Shown piece by piece: positions 1 through 4,752 of a DNA stretch of 5,770 nucleotides. The notes beneath the pieces were generated by a model. That model searched no databases. It was not told the origin of the DNA and saw only the letters and a program-made list of their open reading frames with translations. The stretch is from Candidatus Poribacteria bacterium. Lineage in GTDB: Bacteria > Poribacteria > WGA-4E > WGA-3G. The number at the start of each line of letters is the position of its first letter. Position 1 is the stretch's first letter. The position numbers were made by a program, and so were the translations under genes. The DNA is taken from assembly GCA_028824575.1 (NCBI GenBank), contig JAPPDN010000748.1:1-5770 (forward strand), read 5' to 3'.

Positions 1-873
1 GAAACCCGCGATACCGGTCTATCACAACGGGTTTCCACGCCGGGGTCCCCACCCGTTACTGGGAAGGGGCGTCACACACCGGGTACTGGGCAGCGACAAC
101 GCGCCACAACGCCTGTAGCACCCACACAGCGGACGCACGTCCCACAGGTCCCGACACAGGAAACAGAGGACACCGAACAAGCACCGGAAACCGTTGACAC
201 TTCGGAAGCGCAAGCCCCATCCATGCCGACTGAAATCGTCGTACAACCCCCGCAGCAGGAGATTCCTGACGGCGTAAACCTCAGTCTACTCGACTTTGAG
301 AATGTCCAACTCAAGACGAACCTCTTTAAAACGTATATCGTCGCTGAGGCGGAAGACAAGATCTTCTTCATCGACCAGCACGTCGCTGCCGAGCGTGTGC
401 TTTATGAACGCTTCGTCAACCAGATGCAAGCCGACGGGATTCCTGTGCAAGGGTTACTACTGCCAGTCACACTTGAAGCCACGCCGCAGCAGCTCAGTGC
501 CTTGAAAATTCACGGTGACATCTTCGAGAAACTCGGTTTTGATCTGGAAGAGTTCGGTGGCAATACAATCCTGATTCGGGCGATTCCATCGCCGCTACCA
601 ACTCGCGCCGCCGCACAGACCGTCACTGATCTACTCGACAAACTCCCTGAAGCACCGCATACCGAGGTGCAACTCCCGGAAGCCATCGACAACGCTTTGA
701 TAACGCTCGCATGCAAATCCGCTGTCAAGGCAGGCGATACATTGGATATGAAGGAGATGATGAACCTCATCAAGGAGTTATCGCAAGCGAAACACCCGTT
801 CAATTGTCCGCACTCGCGGCCAATCATCGTCGAAATGGGACGCGATGAATTAGAACGCCGCTTCCATCGGTAA
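1..873 (+). CDS. mutL: DNA mismatch repair protein MutL, C-terminal part (5' end outside window)
   Basis: MutL couples mismatch recognition by MutS to strand removal. In most bacteria lacking MutH its C-terminal domain is the nicking endonuclease and also the dimerisation domain. The reading frame is open from base 1, so the N-terminal GHKL ATPase is off the left edge and 290 residues are visible. Visible residues 1 to about 90 are a Thr/Pro/Gln-rich low-complexity linker, normal for this protein. The C-terminal domain follows: LKTNLFKTYIVAE (104-116), then the metal-binding endonuclease motif DQHVAAERVLYE (125-136), matching DQHx(2-3)E(x4)E. ACKSAVKAGD (237-246) corresponds to the conserved ACR/ACK motif, and CPHSRP (269-274) to CPHGRP, with the zinc-ligand Cys and His kept but Gly replaced by Ser. 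The protein ends in FHR, matching the terminal FxR motif. All four nuclease motifs indicate the endonuclease-active type. An internal ATG at 223 lies in the linker and is not the start. The next gene begins 11 nt after the stop. Confidence 0.95.
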   Translation, partial: ETRDTGLSQRVSTPGSPPVTGKGRHTPGTGQRQRATTPVAPTQRTHVPQVPTQETEDTEQAPETVDTSEAQAPSMPTEIVVQPPQQEIPDGVNLSLLDFENVQLKTNLFKTYIVAEAEDKIFFIDQHVAAERVLYERFVNQMQADGIPVQGLLLPVTLEATPQQLSALKIHGDIFEKLGFDLEEFGGNTILIRAIPSPLPTRAAAQTVTDLLDKLPEAPHTEVQLPEAIDNALITLACKSAVKAGDTLDMKEMMNLIKELSQAKHPFNCPHSRPIIVEMGRDELERRFHR

Positions 874-877
874 GGAG
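872..877 (+). promoter_or_regulatory. Ribosome binding site overlapping the mutL stop codon
   Basis: AAGGAG sits 7 nt before the ATG at 885, and its first two bases are the last two of the mutL TAA stop. A terminating ribosome would therefore release on top of the next gene's Shine-Dalgarno site, an arrangement that favours translational coupling. It also fixes the start of the downstream gene at 885. Confidence 0.85.
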
Positions 878-884
878 AACAGAA

Positions 885-1562
885 ATGACTAAACCCATTA
901 TCGTTGTCTGCTCCTTTTTTGCCGTTTACGCTATATTGACCAGTTACAACGGCGTGCCGATTGACCATGATCACGCCCTCGTGTTCATTATCGCACACGA
1001 TGAGAGTGTCAACGACGCTAACAATTATGCCGGTATCACGCAAAAAAAGTGGGAGATATGGCGCAGCAAACAGGGCGATATCCGCCACCTACCAAGATAT
1101 GTCCGCGAACTTCCGGGCGACCCCAAACTCAATCCGCTCAAGGATCCAAAAGTCGATATTACCATCATCAAACGCTACTATTATGACACGCTCCAAAGAA
1201 AATGGCACGCCTGGGACATCCACCCTGCACTCCAACTAATTTATGTCGATTTCGCTACATTGGTTGGGAGAGAGGCGGTAAAGGAGGTACAGAAACTCGT
1301 CGGTGTTGCAGCGGATGGTCAATGGGGGATGGGCACGGCGGATGCGGTTAGAGCGTTCAATGCCGATTTTGAAGCCAAACGTTCTCAGAACCCAGACTAC
1401 GCGTGGGAAGTGTTCCTCCAATTTGATGCCCAAAAACGTGCTGTTTTCCAATCGCTGGCAAAAGAGAATCCAGAGAAATACGCCGACTACCTCCAAAAGT
1501 GGCTCAAACGCTCAGATACCTTGAAAACCTACATGCAACCGGTTTTGACAGGTAAAAAATAG
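885..1562 (+). CDS. GH108-like N-acetylmuramidase / peptidoglycan-binding protein, membrane-anchored or exported
   Basis: A 225-residue protein. Residues 5-20 (IIVVCSFFAVYAILTS) form a hydrophobic segment after a short Lys-containing start, suggesting a signal anchor or export signal with the rest outside the cytoplasm. Residues 33-60 (VFIIAHDESVNDANNYAGITQKKWEIW) resemble the start of GH108 muramidases, where a helix carrying HEGGYVND is followed by a YGIT segment. Residues 116-150 (LQLIYVDFATLVG, VQKLVGVAADGQWGMGT) and 178-208 (LQFDAQKRAVFQSLAKENPEKY, LQKWLKR) match the pattern of the PG_binding_3 domain: LQ-x-ALGV-x-VDG-x-G-x-T, then R-x-x-FY, then GWxxR. Members of this family cleave glycan strands or act as endolysins and secretion-associated muramidases. 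The usual Glu of HEGG is not in register: the nearest acid pair is D39-E40, so activity is uncertain. The gene is coupled to mutL by an 11-nt gap and a stop-overlapping AAGGAG. Family assignment is from remembered patterns, not a search. Confidence 0.68.
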   Translation: MTKPIIVVCSFFAVYAILTSYNGVPIDHDHALVFIIAHDESVNDANNYAGITQKKWEIWRSKQGDIRHLPRYVRELPGDPKLNPLKDPKVDITIIKRYYYDTLQRKWHAWDIHPALQLIYVDFATLVGREAVKEVQKLVGVAADGQWGMGTADAVRAFNADFEAKRSQNPDYAWEVFLQFDAQKRAVFQSLAKENPEKYADYLQKWLKRSDTLKTYMQPVLTGKK

Positions 1563-1643
1563 TGAAAAGGGAAGAGTATTTCTCTGCAAGTTATCTCAGA
1601 GATTGTCGGCGAGAAACCTATAAGGGTCAATTTAAAAAGAAAA

Positions 1644-1722
1644 ACCGCCTCGGACACAGGCCCGGTAGGTTCGGTTTTGCGGCGTATTCGCCCAAATGCG
1701 ATCTGCATTCCAACCGAACCGG
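1644..1722. repeat. Compound inverted-repeat element, cloverleaf-like
   Basis: Several stems nest here. A left hairpin pairs ACC 1644-1646 and GCCT 1647-1650 with AGGC 1658-1661 and GGT 1664-1666, with a two-base bulge. Next, GGTTCGGTT 1668-1676 pairs perfectly with AACCGAACC 1712-1720. That 35-base interval itself holds two small hairpins, GGCG/CGCC (1681-1684, 1689-1692) and AATGC/GCATT (1695-1699, 1705-1709). The result is a three-way junction beside a stem-loop, about 80 bp in all, and it lies 82 nt after the muramidase-like gene. It could serve as a transcript end or mRNA-stabilising structure for the mutL unit, or be one copy of a dispersed REP- or MITE-like family. There is no T-run directly after a strong stem, so a classic terminator is not claimed. 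Confidence 0.6.
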
Positions 1723-1738
1723 ATTTTACGCGAAAACC

Positions 1739-1751
1739 TTGAAGTCTTCAA
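1739..1751. repeat. 13-nt odd palindrome TTGAAG-T-CTTCAA
   Basis: The two six-base arms are perfectly complementary around a single T, just downstream of the cloverleaf-like element. It may be part of the same repeat unit or a small protein-binding site. A palindrome this short could arise by chance. Confidence 0.35.
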
Positions 1752-1762
1752 AAACCTCTTCA

Positions 1763-1781
1763 GTCCCGTAGGGTTTATTTG
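1763..1781. repeat. Short CCCGTAGGG ... TTTATTTG repeat, copy 1
   Basis: GTCCCGTAGGG followed by TTTATTTG. The CCC/GGG arms flank a GTA centre. A related, longer copy lies 72 bp downstream at 1835-1861 with the same GTA centre and the same TTTATTTG tail, so the two look like diverged members of one dispersed element. I recall similar CCCGTAGGRGCGRCATGTTTAT sequences in spacers of several uncultured-lineage genomes, but this was not checked. Confidence 0.55.
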
Positions 1782-1834
1782 CTTGGGTATTTCTTCATTA
1801 TGTCTATAGCAGCATTTGGCAAAAAAAGATCTAA

Positions 1835-1861
1835 GCCCTGTAAGGGCGGCATGTTTATTTG
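1835..1861. repeat. Short GCCCTGTAAGGGC ... GTTTATTTG repeat, copy 2
   Basis: GCCCT (1835-1839) pairs with AGGGC (1843-1847) around GTA, a tight 5-bp hairpin, followed by GGCATGTTTATTTG. It shares its centre and tail with copy 1 at 1763-1781. Its tail runs directly into the -35 box of the promoter at 1859-1887, so the repeat may have supplied part of that promoter. Confidence 0.55.
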
Positions 1862-1887
1862 ACTTTTGCCTTTATATATGTTATACT
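1859..1887 (+). promoter_or_regulatory. Near-consensus sigma-70 promoter, no gene immediately downstream
   Basis: TTGACT at 1859-1864 (5 of 6 to TTGACA), a 17-base spacer, and TATACT at 1882-1887 (5 of 6 to TATAAT) make the best promoter-like sequence in the window. Transcription would begin near 1894. The next convincing gene starts about 590 nt later, so this drives either a long leader for the WD40 gene or an untranslated RNA. A direct repeat ATGTTAT (1878-1884 and 1894-1900) overlaps the -10 box and could be a regulator site. AT-rich DNA yields such matches by chance now and then. Confidence 0.6.
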
Positions 1888-2064
1888 TATAGCATGTTAT
1901 GTTAGCAATCTAAAAAACTAACAATCAAGCAACCCGTGAGAACAATTGAAAGTCAATATCCAAAAAATTACACTTCTCCTTTTTTTTTCACAACGGAGAC
2001 TCAGCACAAAAACGCCTCTAAATCCTTACAGCAACTGGGTTCTACACGATAACCACTATACACC

Positions 2065-2088
2065 AAATGTTACACTGGTGTAACATTT
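2065..2088. promoter_or_regulatory. 24-bp palindrome: operator or weak intrinsic terminator
   Basis: AAATGTTACAC (2065-2075) and GTGTAACATTT (2078-2088) are perfect 11-base inverted arms around a TG centre. The size and symmetry suit a dimeric repressor site. Alternatively the RNA would fold into a 10-11-bp AU-rich hairpin ending in a U-run (2086-2090, partly within the stem), a weak terminator candidate about 195 nt after the predicted start at 1894. The sequence alone does not separate the two readings. Confidence 0.6.
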
Positions 2089-2250
2089 TTAAGGTAATTT
2101 TCATTGAACAGTTTACCTTTTCAAGAAAGGAACCTTTGACAACGGAATACCGACGGCTTCGACAGCTTTGCCTAAAGAATGAGACCGCAAAATCCTTACA
2201 CAAAAACCTGAGAATAGATCAACACTTATCAAAAATCTTACACTTTCCAT

Positions 2251-2279
2251 GGTAACTTTCTAACCTGATCGGTAACTTT
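2251..2279. repeat. GGTAACTTT direct repeats 20 bp apart
   Basis: GGTAACTTT occurs at 2251-2259 and 2271-2279, start-to-start distance 20 bp, close to two helical turns, so both copies face the same side of DNA. A related GGTAATTTT lies at 2093-2101, right behind the palindrome. Tandem regulator binding upstream of the WD40 gene is possible. The spacing is what is directly visible; the function is inference. Confidence 0.45.
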
Positions 2280-2438
2280 TTTAGCGCAGGTCGCATCGGA
2301 AGCTTCAACACAAAATATCAAACGAACAAGGCACTATCATCCTATCATGACTCCATTATGATATTCGCGTTGAACCGAGACACGGTCAGGAGTTATGGCT
2401 ATCTAAAAATATCATTATTTCGGAAAAACGTTCACTAT

Positions 2439-2450
2439 TTCCTGTAGGAA
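2439..2450. repeat. TTCCTGTAGGAA palindrome in the WD40 gene leader
   Basis: TTCCT and AGGAA pair around GT, 31 nt before the WD40 start codon. It shares the CYGTARG-type core with the hairpins at 1765-1773 and 1836-1846. It also contains an AGGAAGG stretch (2446-2452) that looks like a ribosome site but is about 30 nt from the ATG, too far to be used directly by that start. Confidence 0.4.
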
Positions 2451-2481
2451 GGTTTTCAATTCTGAGTGTCTTCGGAAACTG

Positions 2482-4365
2482 ATGATGAAAACGACACGCC
2501 TATACCTCATCACCCTACTTTTAACTTTTCTCCTCTTGCTGCCAAGCGCAACCGCTCAAGATTATACAAAATGGGGTTTACCTGATGGTGCGACAATGCG
2601 TCTCGGCAAAGGTAGCATAGGAAATATCGCTTTCTCACCGGATGGCACCCGGCTTGCCGTTGGCAGTGCTATCGGGATTTGGATTTACGATGTGCGTCCC
2701 GGCAAAGAAAAAGAACTTGACTTGATCGCTGGTCACACGCAGTCAATCCTATTCATAGCATATTCTCCAGATGCCAGTACAATCGCGGCGGGTAGCACCA
2801 ACGATGGAACAGTAAACCTGTGGAATGCTGTCACGGGGGAATTCCAAATGACGCTTGAAGGACATACGGACGTTATCTATTCTATCGCGTATTCCCGGGA
2901 TGGTAAAACACTTGCCACTGGCAGCCGAGATTATACTGCCTGCTTGTGGGACGCAGAAACTGGCAAGCTCAAAACTACACTTTCAGAACATTCAGATGAT
3001 GTCCTGTCTGTAGCATTTTCCCCGGATGGTAAAACACTTGCCACTGGCAGCCGAGATCATACTGCCTGCTTGTGGGACGTCCAAACAGGCACACACAAAA
3101 TCACAGTAAAAGAACACACAAGAAGTGTCAATGATGTAGCGTTTTCCCCAAATGGTGAAACGCTTGCCACTGTCAGTTATGACGACACAGTGCGGTTGTG
3201 GGACGCAATGACTGGACAACACAAAAAAACACTGAGACGACCCACAGACGGGTTCCATACCGCAGTGTATTCCCCGGATGGCAAAACAATCACTACTGGG
3301 AGCTGGGACGGTACAGTGCGGTTGTGGAACGCATACTCAGGACAGCACAAAGCTGTCCTGAGAGGACACACAGCTCCTGTCAATTTTGTAGTGTATTCCG
3401 CAGACGGTAAAACAATTGCGACCGCAAGTGCAGACGACACAGTCCGGTTATGGGACGCAAAAACAGGGAAACACATGACGACGTTCTCAGGATATACGCG
3501 GTCCATATCCGCCATAGCGTATTCACTCGACGGTGGAACTATTGCCAGCGGCGGTTTCACGGAAGGACGAGGGACATTACAACTGTGGGACGCAAAAACT
3601 GGCGCGCACAAAACCACACTTTCAGAGCATATGCGTGATGTCTTTGCTGTAGCGTATTCCCCGGATGGCAAAATGATCGCTACGGGTGGTCGGGATGGAA
3701 GGTTGCGATTATCGAACGCACACACTTGGGAACACATTACCACACTCACAGGACATACGAGTTTTATCTATGCTGTCGCATTTTCGCCAATTGCGCGCAC
3801 GCTTGCAACCGCCAGCCGGGACACGACCGCGCGCTTGTGGGACGCACAATCTGGAAAACGCATCGCTACACTCACGGGACATACGGGGTCAGTCCTGTCT
3901 ATAGCGTATGCCCCAGATGGTACGACCCTCGCAACTGCGAGTGCCGACGCAACAGTGCGGTTGTGGGATCCACAAACAGGCAAACACATTACGACTTTTC
4001 CCAAAGTTCAAGGTTCGGTCATGTCGATAGCCTATTCCCCGGATGCCGAAACGCTTGCTACTGGCCTTTTCGGCGGCAACAACCCCGCAGTGTGGTTATG
4101 GGACGTGAGCACCGAAAAGCACATCGCTACATTCTCTGGACATACAGGTGTTATCCGTTCCATAGCATATTCTCATGATGGCACCAAAATAGCGACTGGC
4201 AGTGAGGACAAAACAGTGCGGTTGTGGGACGCAAAAACAGGAACACACCTTGCCACATTCTCAGGACATACAGGACCTGTTACTTCTATGGCATTCTCGC
4301 CAGATAGAAACACACTCGCCAGCAGTAGCAACGATGGCACGATTCTGTTGTGGAAAATACGTTAG
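2482..4365 (+). CDS. Exported WD40-repeat protein, 14 blades (probable double seven-bladed beta-propeller)
   Basis: A 627-residue protein made only of a signal peptide and WD40 repeats. Residues 1-25 form a classic signal: MMKTTR, the hydrophobic LYLITLLLTFLLLL, then PSATA before QDY, a good signal peptidase I site, so it acts in the periplasm or outside the cell. Blades begin near residues 44, 84, 127, 169, 211, 253, 295, 337, 382, 424, 466, 508, 553 and 595. The unit is 42 residues, typically GHT...V.SIAYSPDGKTLATGS.DGTVRLWDAKTG. Blades 8 and 12 carry three extra residues before their last strand. Nine blades end in WD; blade 9 reads LSN in its place. No catalytic or membrane domain follows the last blade (LLWKIR at the C-terminus). 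Fourteen blades fit two seven-bladed rings, normally protein-binding scaffolds; the partner is unknown. ATG at 2482 or 2485 are both possible: GGAA at 2474-2477 is 7 nt from the second, which favours it slightly. Neighbours give no functional hint. Confidence 0.93.
   Translation: MMKTTRLYLITLLLTFLLLLPSATAQDYTKWGLPDGATMRLGKGSIGNIAFSPDGTRLAVGSAIGIWIYDVRPGKEKELDLIAGHTQSILFIAYSPDASTIAAGSTNDGTVNLWNAVTGEFQMTLEGHTDVIYSIAYSRDGKTLATGSRDYTACLWDAETGKLKTTLSEHSDDVLSVAFSPDGKTLATGSRDHTACLWDVQTGTHKITVKEHTRSVNDVAFSPNGETLATVSYDDTVRLWDAMTGQHKKTLRRPTDGFHTAVYSPDGKTITTGSWDGTVRLWNAYSGQHKAVLRGHTAPVNFVVYSADGKTIATASADDTVRLWDAKTGKHMTTFSGYTRSISAIAYSLDGGTIASGGFTEGRGTLQLWDAKTGAHKTTLSEHMRDVFAVAYSPDGKMIATGGRDGRLRLSNAHTWEHITTLTGHTSFIYAVAFSPIARTLATASRDTTARLWDAQSGKRIATLTGHTGSVLSIAYAPDGTTLATASADATVRLWDPQTGKHITTFPKVQGSVMSIAYSPDAETLATGLFGGNNPAVWLWDVSTEKHIATFSGHTGVIRSIAYSHDGTKIATGSEDKTVRLWDAKTGTHLATFSGHTGPVTSMAFSPDRNTLASSSNDGTILLWKIR
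2898..3079 (+). repeat. Recently duplicated WD40 blade DNA (blades 3 and 4)
   Basis: Positions 2898-2953 and 3024-3079 are 56-nt stretches differing at one base (T2932 versus C3058), exactly 126 bp (42 codons) apart. The single change makes Tyr in blade 3 and His in blade 4 of RDYTACLWD / RDHTACLWD. Other blades are clearly more diverged at DNA level, so this pair reflects recent duplication or gene conversion inside the repeat array. Confidence 0.9.
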
Positions 4366-4752
4366 TTGCCTCGCAAAATTATCCACTACTTTCCTTTGTT
4401 CTCCTTATTTCGTAAACCTCTCCTCATTGACTTAACCACCAACCTTAACATATCACGGCGGACGCAAACTTTTGCTGGCAAGCTAAAGCGTACGGATTTG
4501 ACTGGAAGGCGTTAAAAATAATTTTTTCTGAATTATGCCACCATTTTTCCCGAACCCGCGTCACTATATATTGAGACGACAACGATCAAGGTATCCTTCT
4601 TAACTTCGTCCCTAAATCATGCACCTTTGTTACATAACTCGCGTCTTTATATACAAGCGAAGAAAAATACGCTTTCTGGAGTTTTTTGGTAAAAAACGGA
4701 GATGTTACATTAATCCTATGAGAAAATTTGATTGACGCTGAGGAATCGCTCG
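4366..4752. other. Spacer between the WD40 gene and the permease gene
   Basis: This 387-bp stretch has no credible gene. No strong terminator follows the WD40 stop. TTGACT occurs at 4427-4432 with TATCAC 18 bases later (4451-4456), a weak promoter candidate. TTGACT at 4498-4503 lacks a well-placed -10. GTTTTTT (4681-4687) and AAAAAAC (4691-4697) form an AT-rich inverted repeat with a GGT centre about 55 nt before the permease start. An imperfect hairpin at 4469-4488 is listed separately. Confidence 0.5.
4469..4488. repeat. Imperfect hairpin of the GCTAAAGC dispersed-repeat type
   Basis: CTTTTGCT (4469-4476) pairs with AGCTAAAG (4481-4488) around GGCA with one mismatch. The AAGCTAAAGCGTACGG string looks like a decayed member of the RNGCTAAAGCNY spacer repeats that I recall from many uncultured bacterial genomes. 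It could also act as an mRNA 3' end structure for the WD40 gene, about 100 nt after its stop. There is no T-run directly after it. Confidence 0.35.

Larger units (their letters stand above)
1563..2481. other. Gene-poor, repeat-rich spacer of about 920 bp
   Basis: No reading frame here looks like a gene. The two short frames of 60-70 codons (GTG at 1562 and ATG at 2067) lack good ribosome sites, and they run straight through inverted repeats. The spacer is AT-rich compared with the flanking genes and carries several short hairpins, one strong promoter-like sequence, a long palindrome, repeated TTACAC words and a spaced direct repeat, each listed separately. A run of nine T lies at 1980-1988. 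It looks like accumulated small repeats plus the leader of the WD40 gene, and an undescribed RNA gene is possible. Confidence 0.7.

Noticed and set aside
510..1088. 192-codon reverse-strand frame across mutL and the next gene
   Set aside because: It is antisense to the conserved MutL motifs and the coupled gene start, and its translation shows no family pattern.
1562..1771. 69-codon GTG-start frame overlapping the muramidase-like gene's stop
   Set aside because: It has no adequate ribosome site, and its second half runs through the inverted repeats at 1644-1722 and 1739-1751. Its composition looks like translated repeat DNA.
2136..2141. Perfect -35 box TTGACA
   Set aside because: There is no acceptable -10 sequence 16-18 bases downstream.
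2067..2255. 62-codon frame starting inside the 24-bp palindrome
   Set aside because: The ATG lies within the palindrome with no Shine-Dalgarno site. There is no recognisable protein pattern, and the frame crosses the TTACAC repeats and part of the direct repeat.
3177..3749. 190-codon reverse-strand frame in the WD40 gene
   Set aside because: Its apparent repeats are the antisense reading of the 126-bp WD40 periodicity.
2482..4365. 126-bp periodicity, considered as a CRISPR-like or satellite array
   Set aside because: The period is exactly 42 codons in an open frame with WD40 consensus residues. It is protein repeat structure.
4718..4735. Five-codon ATG frame before the permease gene, considered as a leader peptide
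   Set aside because: It is too short and shows no attenuator-like codon run or following terminator/antiterminator pair.
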